Part shown: in pieces, positions 50,221 through 58,790 of the stretch
Position numbering within the stretch: position 1 is the first letter of the stretch
How the letters are laid out: every line of letters starts with the position of its first letter
Assembly (NCBI RefSeq): GCF_001577525.1
Contig: NZ_CP013015.1
Coordinates: forward strand, 973,107-1,037,106
DNA from: Candidatus Desulfofervidus auxilii
GTDB lineage: Bacteria; Desulfobacterota; Desulfofervidia; Desulfofervidales; Desulfofervidaceae
Length of the DNA stretch: 64,000 nt
Direction of reading: 5' to 3'
Made by a program: the position numbers and the translations under genes
Notes under the pieces: generated by a model
What the model was told of the DNA's origin: nothing
Databases searched by the model: none
What the model saw: only the letters and a program-made list of their open reading frames with translations

Positions 50221-50853
50221 TCATGACTCATCACCTCTTTTTTTATCTAAGATGTTATCCAGAGGATTTCTGATATTTGAAAGGTTCTTAGTTGAGACAT
50301 GAGTATAAATCTCGGTTGTTTTATTGCTTTTGTGACCCAGAATTTCCTGGATATATCGGAGATCGACTCCGCTTTCCAATAGATGCGTAGCAAAGCTGTG
50401 TCTCAAAGAGTGAACCGAGACCTCCTTTGTTATCCCTGCTTTCTTGCAGGCATTGGTAAAAATCTTCTGGACACTTCTAGAATGAAGGTGTTGATTTGAC
50501 CTATTACCAGGAAATAACCACTTAGAGGAAGGTTCAAACTTTTTCCAATACTCTCTCAACATTTCCAGGGCGGCTAAGGTGAGTTTTCTCCTCAAGTCTT
50601 CAAAATTGATTTCTGTTTTCAGTCTCTTTTTGGTAACTTGCAGGGTAGGATCAAGCTCGGTTTTTTCGCCTTTAAAGATAGATAGAATTCTATCGATAAC
50701 CCCATCTGAATATGGGAAACTCCAGTATTTTTCTTTTAGATGCCATTTGTAACCCTCAATGGTTTTTACCTTTGCAACATGAGTGGGGTTATATGAAAAG
50801 GCCACAGTTATCCTGCCCGATGGATTCTTACTGATTTTTATTGACTGCTTCAT
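50221..50853 (-). CDS. Tyrosine recombinase (XerD/IntI-like) with an apparent internal deletion
   Basis: A 210-residue protein. The C-terminal 110 residues have the catalytic HSLRHSFATHLLESGVDLRY, LGHKSNKTTEIYTHV (nucleophile Tyr) and RNPLDNI. The N-terminal 90 residues are an extra domain (FSYNPTHVAKVKTIEGYKWH) found in a family of about 350-400-residue bacterial integrases. The core-binding domain and the first catalytic Arg region, expected between EDLRRKL and the C-terminal part, are missing, as if about 150 residues were deleted in frame. It is likely inactive. It lies at the head of the second cassette set in the same direction. Confidence 0.8.
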   Translation of the reverse strand: MKQSIKISKNPSGRITVAFSYNPTHVAKVKTIEGYKWHLKEKYWSFPYSDGVIDRILSIFKGEKTELDPTLQVTKKRLKTEINFEDLRRKLTLAALEMLREYWKKFEPSSKWLFPGNRSNQHLHSRSVQKIFTNACKKAGITKEVSVHSLRHSFATHLLESGVDLRYIQEILGHKSNKTTEIYTHVSTKNLSNIRNPLDNILDKKRGDES

Positions 50854-51009
50854 TATTTAAACAATTATCATGCTCATTAAGATTTGTAAATAATTTTCTT
50901 TATATTGCATTGCATTTTTGTAAGTGTTCACCACCCCGCCTGCCTGCCTGTCGGCAGACATGGCCGTCGGGCAGGGACAGACAGGTCTGTGAGCGGAGAT
51001 GTTAGAATA
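50854..51009. repeat. Intergenic region with CCTGCC/GGCAGG palindromic repeat
   Basis: No gene. At 50937-50984 the sequence CGCCTGCCTGCCTGTCGGCAG and GCCGTCGGGCAGGGACAGAC forms a GC-rich palindromic unit, very different in composition from its AT-rich surroundings. Shorter forms are at 34376-34397 and 60253-60272. Such units occur as dispersed REP-like repeats. Confidence 0.5.
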
Positions 51010-51636
51010 AAAAATCAATCGCGGATTTTGGGCTTTATTGCAAATCTTTCAAAGGGAAAGATTGGTGAGAATACATCAAGGCTTTTAGGCTCAATGCTTA
51101 TTACCCAGATTGAACTCTCTGCCCTCTCTAGGGTAGATAAGGGGGAAGAGGAAAGGAGGCCATTTTACCTCTATGTAGATGAGTTTCAAAACTTTTTGAC
51201 CCTTTCATTTACCAATATTCTTTCTGAGGCAAGAAAATATGGCCTTTGTCTAATTCTTTCCCATCAATACATTGATCAATTAGATGAGAATATAAGGGAG
51301 GCCATATTTGGAAACGTAGGCACTATTATCTCATTTAGGATAGGGGCAAAGGATGCTAAGTATCTGGCCAGGGAGTTTTATCCTACCTTTAGTGAGACTA
51401 ATTTTATCAACCTTCCAAATTATCACATCTATTTAAAACTTATGATAAATGGGGTTACATCTCAAGCATTCTCTGCCACTACCCTTCCCTTACCAGGAAA
51501 GAAGGCCCATTTTAAATGGGAGATTATTAAAAGATCAAGGGTTAGATATGGAAGGCCAAAAGAAGAGGTAGAAAGGGATATTTATTTAAGAAGGCATTCC
51601 AAACTAATTATAGGCCAAAAAGATTCATTTTCTTAA
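51010..51636 (+). pseudogene. TraD/HerA-like conjugative ATPase, C-terminal fragment
   Basis: The frame is open from 50905, but homology begins near 51030 (FIANLSKGKIGENTSRLLGS). Recognisable parts are Walker B YLYVDEFQNF, the SEARKYGLCLILSHQY helix and GNVGTIISFRIG, all from the second half of the VirD4/HerA-type ATPase family that drives DNA into type IV secretion channels. The Walker A half is absent; the 5' side is the GC-rich palindromic repeat, so the gene was probably cut by a rearrangement there. It is the only coupling-protein-like sequence in the window. Confidence 0.75.
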
Positions 51637-51644
51637 ACTCATCT

Positions 51645-52128
51645 ATGCCAGGGATTCCTTTACTAAAAGGTGAAAAGATTATCCTTAAGACAAGCCCTCA
51701 CTGGCTGCTTGCCTTTTTGCCTATATTAGTGCTTTTTCTTTTTTGGCTATTTTATTTCTTTATTATCTGCCCTTTGTTATTTGAAAGACAAATTGAGGGT
51801 ATCTGCTACCTATTTATCTCATTTACCTTTATCTGGATTATCTCTACTATTTACCTTGATTGGAGATTTAATCGGCTTTATCTGACAAATTTAAGGATAA
51901 TTAAGGAAAGGGGAAATTATTGGGAAGCTTTTTATGTCCATCTGGCTTAAAGATATTGAAGATATTACCTGCAAATATGGGATATTTGGAAGGATCTTTG
52001 GCTTTGGTGACCTTATTATTGAGTCAGCCGGGCCCTATGGAAGGATGGAGTCTAAGGGGATGCCAGGGCCAAAAAAGATTAAGTGGAAGATAGAAGAAAA
52101 AATTGCTCTACTAAAAAATAAACACTAG
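51645..52128 (+). pseudogene. PH-domain-like membrane protein with a frameshift
   Basis: The first frame (51645-51950) has two membrane helices and the NRLYLTNLRIIKERG strand of bacterial PH-like (YdbT/DUF304) domains. The protein then continues in another frame with KLFMSIWLKDIEDITCKYGI, an FGFGDLIIESAG strand and a helix, up to 52128. A one-base change in the homopolymer-rich stretch near 51910-51935 separates them. It follows the ATPase fragment by eight bases. Either a true frameshift mutation or a sequencing error in the GGGG/AAA runs. Confidence 0.65.
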
Positions 52129-52457
52129 CTGCTTTTTGATGCTGAGCCGGATAAGATTTCAAAAATTTAATTTACCAAACTTCTTCTGGTTGCCTAAAAT
52201 TTCATGGCCTTTTAAGTATTGGCCTTCTTAGTGGCTAATATGTACTAGAGTTAAATAAAAATGAGGGAATTTTCAATGACCAGTTTGTTTTTCATAAAAT
52301 TGAAATCAGATGACATAGGTGATAAAATAGCCCCTTAGTAGGGAATGAAACATAACTAAAATAATACAGCAGCGGTCATCCCCAGAAGGATGTATATGCG
52401 AACAGTTCGTATATTTCCTAAATCTGGTGGTATATCTGAACTGTTCAGATATGACCG
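52129..52457 (+). other. Intergenic region carrying two palindromic operators
   Basis: No gene is seen in 52129-52390. The last 65 bases hold two 21-base palindromes just before the nuclease gene (separate entry). The gene's promoter must lie here or overlap them. Confidence 0.5.
52394..52452. promoter_or_regulatory. Paired palindromic operator sites upstream of the nuclease
   Basis: ATATGCGAAC-A-GTTCGTATAT at 52394-52414 (one mismatch) and ATATCTGAAC-T-GTTCAGATAT at 52432-52452 (perfect) share the core GAACnGTTC. Centres are 38 bases apart, between three and four helical turns. They fit binding of two repressor dimers. The core resembles the CGAAC...GTTCG type of LexA box seen in some phyla, without its four-base spacer. 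Confidence 0.6.
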
Positions 52458-52466
52458 TTGTGCGAC

Positions 52467-53036
52467 ATGAACATGACATCCAGAAAAGTTAGCTTAATAG
52501 CACTACTTGTTTTCACAATTAGTCTGCTTCCTGCTTTTATCCATGCCCAGCAACGTCATGTCGCGACTATTCTTAAAATTTCAGACGGCGACACCATCTG
52601 GGTTTTAATGAACAGAGAAAAAGTCAAGTTACGTCTTATTGGAATAGACACCCCAGAAAAATTCAGCAGCAAAAAGCTTGAATGTGAAGCAGCAGAATGT
52701 CAGGTTAGTCTGGGCTACATGAAAAGCTTAGGCCAGATGGTCACGCACTATGCAAAGACTCTCTTGCACAGAGGCCAGAAGGTCAAATTGGTCATCTACG
52801 ATCGTGGATACTACGGTAGGGCCCTGACTTTGATATACCTCCCTGACGGCACCTGCTACAACGAGCGCATTGTGGCCGATGGTTATGCGTGCGTTTACAA
52901 ATACCGCGGCCACAAAAGCAGGGAGTTACCCTGGGATGAGTGGTTCAGGCTTAACCAGCTGCTTGAAGAGGTAAAGGAAAACAGGCGGGGGCTGTGGGAG
53001 GGGAACTATAAGGTGATGGAATGTTTATGCAGATAG
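52467..53036 (+). CDS. Secreted thermonuclease (SNase family)
   Basis: About 189 residues. A signal peptide (about 1-27, ending IHAQ) precedes a staphylococcal-nuclease fold with ILKISDGDTIWV, RLIGIDTPE (catalytic Arg and Asp, Glu) and DRGYYGRALTLIY (second catalytic Arg). The expected export places it in the periplasm or outside the cell, where it would cut DNA or RNA. Conjugative elements often carry such a nuclease (ParB-type/YokF). The start is set at ATG 52467; TTG 52458 is also in frame. Two palindromic operators lie directly upstream, so expression is probably repressed until induced. Confidence 0.88.
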   Translation: MNMTSRKVSLIALLVFTISLLPAFIHAQQRHVATILKISDGDTIWVLMNREKVKLRLIGIDTPEKFSSKKLECEAAECQVSLGYMKSLGQMVTHYAKTLLHRGQKVKLVIYDRGYYGRALTLIYLPDGTCYNERIVADGYACVYKYRGHKSRELPWDEWFRLNQLLEEVKENRRGLWEGNYKVMECLCR

Positions 53037-53186
53037 GGAAATTACTAATTGGGAACAAGATAAAAGCAATTCATACATACATAAAAAATTGACGCTCGGT
53101 TAACAAAACGCTATATTAAAGCATAAATAGAAGAAAATCAAAAAATTGAGGTATTGATAATTATAATACCCAGCTGTTAGAGGAAT

Positions 53187-53534
53187 ATGATCAAGGATAT
53201 TATCATTAAAATTGAAGACAATAAACTTTTGATTGTGCTAAAAAAAGAACTTTATGAAAAAGATGCAGTTTTTTCAGCTGCTTATAAGTTTACAGACAAG
53301 TGTGTAATATTAATCGAACCTATAGATCCATTTTCAATCGGTGTTTATTTTAAGCCTAAATCCGACCCAAAAGATGTTGATTTAGAAAAAATTGCCGAGG
53401 ATTACTGCAATGAAGTGCTAGACCAACAAATTCGTCTTGATCTAGAAAAAAGGTATGGCAACATAAGAGAACTAATAGTAAGACACGCATTTTTACCAAT
53501 TTCTAATCTGAAAGATAAAATCGAAATTGAATGA
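53187..53534 (+). CDS. hxsD: HxsD-like protein of the His-Xaa-Ser system
   Basis: A 115-residue protein with GAGGA ribosome site and ATG 53187. It overlaps hxsB by four bases. HxsD is a small protein of unknown exact role that accompanies the radical SAM pair HxsB/HxsC; here ILIEPIDPFSIGVYFKPK and a late DQQIRLDLEKRYGNIRELIV followed by an HAFLP segment fit that family and its place first in the operon. It may act as a peptide-binding (RRE-like) or carrier component; this is inference. Confidence 0.75.
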   Translation: MIKDIIIKIEDNKLLIVLKKELYEKDAVFSAAYKFTDKCVILIEPIDPFSIGVYFKPKSDPKDVDLEKIAEDYCNEVLDQQIRLDLEKRYGNIRELIVRHAFLPISNLKDKIEIE

Positions 53535-54331
53535 GTAACAAATATCCTTACCAAATCCTTCCTTTCAAGCATGTGAGATTTAATGACCATGAATTACTGC
53601 TTGTTAATGAAGCTGGGGATTTTTATTTTATAAGCATTGATGATTTTGACAAATTCATTGGATATGGACTCCCCAAAAAGAATGACGTTTTTCTAGACTT
53701 AAAATCAAATCATTTTTTAATTGACACAAATATTGCAGAAGTAATAGACCTTTTATCTACAAAATATAGGACAAGAAAAAGATTTTTAAACCAATTTACT
53801 TCTCTTCATATGATGGTAATTACGTATAGATGTAATCATAAATGTAGATATTGTCAGGTATCGAGCGAAGACTCTGGTTCGTACAGATGGGATATGTCAC
53901 CAGAAACAGCTAGAAGAATAGTCGATTATATATTTTGTTCTCCTTCAGATGAAATCAAAATTGAATTTCAAGGAGGAGAACCTTTATTAAATTGGGAAAC
54001 TGTAAAAGAAACTATTGAATATGCTGAACAAAAAAATAAGAAAAGTAGAAAAGCTCTCGAATTTGTTGTCTCTACTAATCTTACTCTGATTGATAGAAAT
54101 AAACTTGATTATTTGAAATTTCATAATGTCTATATATCCACATCTTTAGATGGGCCTAAAAGTATTCATGACAAAAATAGATTACTCAGGACAGGTGGTA
54201 GTAGTTATGATTTGTTTATTAAAAAATTAGAGCTTACCAGAAACATTTTAGGACCTGATAAAGTATCTGCTCTTATGACCACCACAAAAGATAATTTATA
54301 TAGAATAACTGATGTCGTTGATGAATGTTAA
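53531..54331 (+). pseudogene. hxsB: HxsB radical SAM/SPASM maturase, N-terminal part, cut by IS21
   Basis: 266 residues containing the HxsB N-terminus and the radical SAM core: CxxxCxxC in YRCNHKCRYC (Cys about 101-108), FQGGEPLLNW and a SLDGPKSIHDKNR strand. The frame stops at TAA 54329-54331, exactly at the left edge of an IS21 element. The remaining part, with the SPASM cluster domain, is at 56846-57541. The two pieces make one HxsB of about 495 residues. This half alone lacks the auxiliary Fe-S clusters. Confidence 0.85.
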
Positions 54332-54377
54332 TTCCCGTTGAAAATTGACCCCCTTTCCCACTTAATTTTGACCCCCC

Positions 54378-55127
54378 TTAGTTATTACTCGTAGCTCCCA
54401 TTTTCTCCTTTGTTCTATAACTAGGGCCATTAATGGCAATAATATGACTATGATGCAAAAGCCTGTCAAGTATCGCTGAGGCAATTACATCATCACAAAA
54501 TATTTCTCCCCATTCTTCAAAAGGTTTGTTTGAGCTGATTATAATAGACCCCTTTTCATACCTCTTACTAATAAGCTGAAAAAATAGATTAGCCCCTTCC
54601 TTGTTTATGGGTAAATAACCAAGTTCATCTATAATAAGCAGTTCAAGACGACCTAAAATTTGAAGCTTCTTCCCAAATGAACCATTTACTCTAGCAGCCA
54701 TAAGTTGCTCAATAAGTTCATTGGCGTAGGTAAAAAGTACTCTTTTCCTTTTCTCACAAGCCTTAAGACCCAAGGCAATAGATAGATGAGTCTTTCCTAC
54801 TCCAGGGGGACCAAGAAAAAGCACATTTTCTGCCTTTCCTATAAAACTTAATTCTGCCAATTCTTTAATGAAGGCCTCTGGAATAGAAGGTTGAAAGGAA
54901 AAGTCAAATCCCTCTATGGTCTTTATTTGTGGAAATTTTGCCTTAGCTATCCTTGCATTGATAGAACGATCTGTCTTTGCCAAAACTTCTTCTTCCACAA
55001 GCCGGGCCAAAAATCCAATATAACTTGTTTTTACCTTTGAAGCCTTTGCTGCTTCTTCTTCAAATATCTCTGCTATACGATAGAGTGAGAGTCTTTTAAG
55101 TTGTTCTTTTATTCTTTCTGTTTCCAT
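54378..55127 (-). CDS. istB: IstB, IS21 transposition ATPase
   Basis: A 249-residue AAA+ ATPase (DnaC-like). Walker A is GPPGVGKTHL (about 106-115), Walker B LLIIDELGYLP (about 165-175), and sensor SNKPFEEWG. IstB remodels target DNA and recruits the IstA transposase. Length is normal and no lesion is seen. It lies 160 bases after istA; that gap holds a large inverted repeat, whereas the two genes usually sit closer or overlap. Confidence 0.96.
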   Translation of the reverse strand: METERIKEQLKRLSLYRIAEIFEEEAAKASKVKTSYIGFLARLVEEEVLAKTDRSINARIAKAKFPQIKTIEGFDFSFQPSIPEAFIKELAELSFIGKAENVLFLGPPGVGKTHLSIALGLKACEKRKRVLFTYANELIEQLMAARVNGSFGKKLQILGRLELLIIDELGYLPINKEGANLFFQLISKRYEKGSIIISSNKPFEEWGEIFCDDVIASAILDRLLHHSHIIAINGPSYRTKEKMGATSNN

Positions 55128-55158
55128 TGTTTACCTCCTTCTAACTGATTTTTAGCCT

Positions 55159-55238
55159 AGCATCATGCTCCGTTTATGGTGTCAAGGCCAAGCCTTTCAG
55201 GTGGCTCCGCCAGCCTTGACACCACTCCGCATGATGCT
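55159..55238. promoter_or_regulatory. Nested inverted repeat between istA and istB
   Basis: AGCATCATGC (55159-55168) pairs with GCATGATGCT (55229-55238), and inside it TGGTGTCAAGGC (55177-55188) pairs with GCCTTGACACCA (55213-55224). Further out TTCTAACT (55139-55146) pairs with AGTTAGAA (55251-55258). In mRNA this forms a long hairpin between the two transposition genes that could end or attenuate istB transcription. Confidence 0.75.
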
Positions 55239-55286
55239 TTTAAATGTTAAAGTTAGAAAGCAAGGCAAAATCAATTTGCTCCTCCT

Positions 55287-56741
55287 TTAAAGAAATTGAT
55301 TATAAAAACCCAATTCCCTTTTTATCTTAAGTCTGGGTAGCGGCCTTAAAGTAAAGGTAGGTCTTTGTTCCTCTAGTTCTCCTTCTTTTTCTAAAATACC
55401 CCTTATGAAATTAACAGAGTATGTATTATAGCTTATGGCCAAGGAGAATGCCTTGTGCATGTCTTCTTTTTTATAAACCTCTGCCAGTTTTAAAATCTCT
55501 CTTAAATGATAGCTTGCATTAAATTTCTGTTGCACAACAAGTCCTTCTAAAAATGACCTTGCTTCAGAAAACTTTTCTAAAAATGCCTCTTCAAGTAGCT
55601 TCTTTGTCCTGGGGAGCCTCTTTCTTAAACCTTCATAATGTTTTTGATTGATAATACTCATCCCTTTGTTTTCACTTATAGTATGAGTAGCAATAAGCAC
55701 CCCTTTTTGAGAAAATACTTTAAGATATCTGCCCTGAGATACCCTTATCCACACATGCTTTCCTGCATAAGGCCAGGGAACACTATATCTATTGCCATCA
55801 TAAGAGATAAGACAATCAGAGGTTACCTTCCTAAATATCTCCTTTGTGCTTATAAAAGGAGTCTCTGGTAAGGGAATGAGAAATGAGCTTTCTTTTAAAA
55901 ATCTATCAATGGGTCTAAGGCTTATGGTAGAGTGAGTAACATAATCAAGCTCTCTTTCATACTCATGAAGCTTTTTAATAAATTCTTCAAAGCTTTCAAA
56001 TTCCCTTCCTTTTATAAAATGCTGCTCAAGAGGATAAAATGGCCTTTCTACTTTACCCTTTGTCTTAGGCCTTTTTACCTTACAAGCAACTGGCTTTATT
56101 CTATAATGACCGCAAAACTCAAGAAAACGAGGATTCCACTTTATTATATGCCCTACCCTTGAAATTACAAACTGAGCCGCATTATCTACTAGTATCTCTT
56201 TTGGTACACCACCAAAGTGGTGAAAACTATCTTCTAATGCCTCAAAACAAGAGAGCTGGTCTTCCCTTAAAGAAGCAAAAAAGTGTTTTCTTCGGCTATA
56301 GGAGAGAATAAAAGAAAATATAATCACTCTTTTTAACTTCCCTCCAATCATCACTGTATAAGCAGACCAATCAAACTGGGCCTGATGACCAGGAGGGGTC
56401 TCAAATCGCTCTACTGCCTTCCCATTGCCTTTTTCTGCCTTTAACTTTGAGAGAAATCTATAAAAAGCAGATTTAGAACCTGTGTAGCCTATTTGCTGTA
56501 TCTCTTTTAAAATTCTTGTGCCTATAAATTCCTTTTCAAAAAGCATCTCTTCAATTTGCTCCTTAAGTTTAATTAACTGAGGATTATCTCTTGGAGGTCT
56601 TTGATAGTGAGGTGGTTTATTTGCCTTTAAAGCCCTCCTTACAGTGTTTTTAGAAATACCTAACTCCCGAGCAATGCCCTTTATAGATCTTCCCTGAGCC
56701 CTTAAATACCTGATAGTTACCCACGCCTCCATAGAAATCAT
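55287..56741 (-). CDS. istA: IstA, IS21 DDE transposase
   Basis: A 484-residue transposase. An N-terminal HTH (SIKGIARELGISKNTVRRAL, about 18-37) is followed by an integrase core with FDWSAYTV (first Asp), ILVDNAAQFV (second Asp) and a downstream Glu region (KGKVERPFYPLEQHF), then a C-terminal beta-barrel. ATG 56741 has an AAAGGAG ribosome site upstream. The enzyme cuts and joins the element ends with IstB. Confidence 0.96.
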   Translation of the reverse strand: MISMEAWVTIRYLRAQGRSIKGIARELGISKNTVRRALKANKPPHYQRPPRDNPQLIKLKEQIEEMLFEKEFIGTRILKEIQQIGYTGSKSAFYRFLSKLKAEKGNGKAVERFETPPGHQAQFDWSAYTVMIGGKLKRVIIFSFILSYSRRKHFFASLREDQLSCFEALEDSFHHFGGVPKEILVDNAAQFVISRVGHIIKWNPRFLEFCGHYRIKPVACKVKRPKTKGKVERPFYPLEQHFIKGREFESFEEFIKKLHEYERELDYVTHSTISLRPIDRFLKESSFLIPLPETPFISTKEIFRKVTSDCLISYDGNRYSVPWPYAGKHVWIRVSQGRYLKVFSQKGVLIATHTISENKGMSIINQKHYEGLRKRLPRTKKLLEEAFLEKFSEARSFLEGLVVQQKFNASYHLREILKLAEVYKKEDMHKAFSLAISYNTYSVNFIRGILEKEGELEEQRPTFTLRPLPRLKIKRELGFYNQFL

Positions 56742-56845
56742 CTCCTTTCTCCTCCATCATAAAATCCATGTGGAGGACCTATATCTTTTCTTGGAGGGGG
56801 TCAATTTTAAGTGGGAAAAAGGGGTCAGTTTTAAGTGGGAATTAA

Positions 56846-57541
56846 TATGAATATATAAAGCTTGGTTTTGATGGAGTTTTCTTTAGAGCCTTAAACCCTT
56901 ATGGCTTAGCTGCTAAGAATGAAAGTCTTCATTATCCAATAGAAGAATTTGTCAAATCATTTAAGGAAGGTTTGAAATATATAATAAGACTGAACCTAAA
57001 AGGTATTAGGTTTGTAGAATATTACTCGACTTTATTATTATCTAGAATTTTGACTCATTTCCCAACTGGTTTTGTAGACTTACAGTCACCTTCTGGGGCT
57101 GGAATTTGTGGTGTAATATACGATTACAATGGAGATGTTTATCCTTCAGATGAAGCTCGCATGCTTGCAAAAATGGGAGATAAAAGATTTTTAATGGGAA
57201 ATGTTTTTAAGGATACCTATTATGAAATATTTCACGGTAAAGTTATGACTGAAATTGTTGAAAAATCGTGTGTTGAAACAATGCCTGGATGTGCCACTTG
57301 TGCTTTTCAAATTTATTGCGGGGCAGATCCAATTAGAAATTATTTGGAAACAAAAGATATAGTCGGACATAGACCAACAAGTGATTTTTGTGAGAAAAAT
57401 AAAGAAATAATCAAATTTCTTTTTGAGATTATAAAAGATAATGATGAAGATGTACAAGATGTTCTCTGGTCTTGGATAACTAAAAGAGATCTTAAGGAAA
57501 TTCGTGGTGAAAGTTTTTCAAGGTATTCCAATCAATATTAA
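56846..57541 (+). pseudogene. hxsB: HxsB, C-terminal SPASM part, displaced by IS21
   Basis: Continuous with the 53531-54331 frame after the insertion: YEYIKLGFDGVFFRALNPYG then the SPASM region with Cys motifs (SCVETMPGCATCAFQIYCGA). It lacks a start of its own for most of its length; the first in-frame ATG is at 56972, which would give 189 residues without the linking segment. Joining the two halves over the TTAA duplication leaves an in-frame TAA, so precise excision as read here would not restore the gene. It overlaps hxsC by 38 bases. Confidence 0.82.
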
Positions 57542-58661
57542 GCATCCGATTATTGGAAGGATAACAAAAGAAAAGAAATCGTTGTTGCAAAGAGTTAATA
57601 CCATTCTAGTAACTCATGAGTTTAGGGGACTAAATTTTGGCTATTCTGTTATAATAACTTCTCAAGAAAAATTTCATAGAAGTTTCTTTAATAAACTTCG
57701 GGTTATATGTGGCGTTTCTAATGAAGATATTTTGAAGCTAAATGAGGGCGATGTTGTTCTTATCGAACCCGATGGAAAAATAAATATTATTTGGGATGTA
57801 AAATCAAATCAAAATTGCATTCTTGCTACCGAAGAATGTAACTGTAGATGCCTGATGTGCCCCCAACCTCCTAAAAAAGATTTAGATAAAGATAAGAAGT
57901 ATAGACTAAATTTAAAATTATTAAAACTTTTAGATCCAAATAAAACATTTCACATTTGCATTACGGGCGGCGAACCAACACTGCTTGGAGATAGGTTTTT
58001 TCAACTTGTTGAATTATGTAAAAATAGATTTCCAAAAGCTAATTTAACCATTCTCACTAATGGAAGAAAATTTAGTGATTTTAAATTTGCTAAGAAATTA
58101 GTTGGAATAGCACACCCAAAATTGTTAATATGTATTTCACTTCATGCAGATACAGATACTGAGCATGATTATATTGCTGGAGCAAAAGGAGCATTTTCTG
58201 ATACTATTCGAGGTATACGTAACCTTGCTCTATTTCGTCAAAAACTAGAAATTAGGATAGTAATCCACAAACTAAATTACAAGAGACTTCCACAAATATC
58301 AAATTTTATATACCGAAATTTTCCTTTTGTTCTACATATAGCTTTCATGGGACTTGAAATAACAGGACTTGCTAGAAAGAATTTTAAAAAAATCTGGATT
58401 GATCCATACGAGTATAGAGAAGAACTCCAGAGTGCTGTGCTCTTCTTAAACAGAAGAGCTTTGAATGTCTCTATTTATAACCTACCCTTGTGTCTAATTC
58501 CTCAAAAAATTTGGCGTTTTACCTGTCGGTCAATTTCAAACTGGAAAAATGATTATCTCCCTAAATGTAATTATTGTGTGAAAAAAAATGAATGTTGTGG
58601 CATATTTACCACATCAGGAAAGTTTCAGAGCCCAAATATAAAACCAATTCAAAGTCGTTAA
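57504..58661 (+). CDS. hxsC: HxsC radical SAM maturase
   Basis: A 385-residue protein. An N-terminal domain (about 1-105) precedes a radical SAM core with CNCRCLMC (4Fe-4S Cys about 112, 116, 119), ICITGGEPTLLG and LLICISLHADTDTEHD. C-terminal Cys pairs (PKCNYCVKKNECCG) suggest a further metal site. The start is GTG 57504 within hxsB. HxsC acts with HxsB on His-Xaa-Ser repeat peptides. The gene is intact, though its partner hxsB is broken, and translation coupling to hxsB is now weakened. Confidence 0.88.
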   Translation: MVKVFQGIPINIKHPIIGRITKEKKSLLQRVNTILVTHEFRGLNFGYSVIITSQEKFHRSFFNKLRVICGVSNEDILKLNEGDVVLIEPDGKINIIWDVKSNQNCILATEECNCRCLMCPQPPKKDLDKDKKYRLNLKLLKLLDPNKTFHICITGGEPTLLGDRFFQLVELCKNRFPKANLTILTNGRKFSDFKFAKKLVGIAHPKLLICISLHADTDTEHDYIAGAKGAFSDTIRGIRNLALFRQKLEIRIVIHKLNYKRLPQISNFIYRNFPFVLHIAFMGLEITGLARKNFKKIWIDPYEYREELQSAVLFLNRRALNVSIYNLPLCLIPQKIWRFTCRSISNWKNDYLPKCNYCVKKNECCGIFTTSGKFQSPNIKPIQSR

Positions 58662-58734
58662 CTGCGAAAAGGAGCTTTTTGGCAGGTAAGTTTAAAACAA
58701 TAACACCTAATTCTTTTTTAATCACAAGTTTTTA

Positions 58735-58764
58735 TTGACAAGTTTTTAAACTTATGATATTGGG
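58735..58764 (+). promoter_or_regulatory. Possible promoter of hxsA
   Basis: TTGACA at 58735-58740 is followed after 15 bases by GATATT (58756-58761). The spacing is shorter than ideal. It lies 30 bases before the hxsA start in an AT-rich gap of 130 bases, so hxsA may be transcribed on its own. Confidence 0.35.
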
Positions 58765-58790
58765 TTAAAGTAGTAAGAGAGGAGAAAAAA

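Larger units (their letters stand above)
54332..56841 (-). mobile_element. IS21-family insertion sequence
   Basis: A complete IS21-type element of 2510 bases. Ends are TTCCCGTTGAAAATTGACCC and, reversed, TTCCCACTTAAAACTGACCC, each followed by a second tandem copy of the TTCCCACTTAA...TTGACCCC unit, the multiple terminal repeats of IS21. The flanking duplication is TTAA (54328-54331 and 56842-56845). Genes istA and istB are on the minus strand. It is inserted in hxsB and, by its intact genes, looks recent. Confidence 0.92.
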
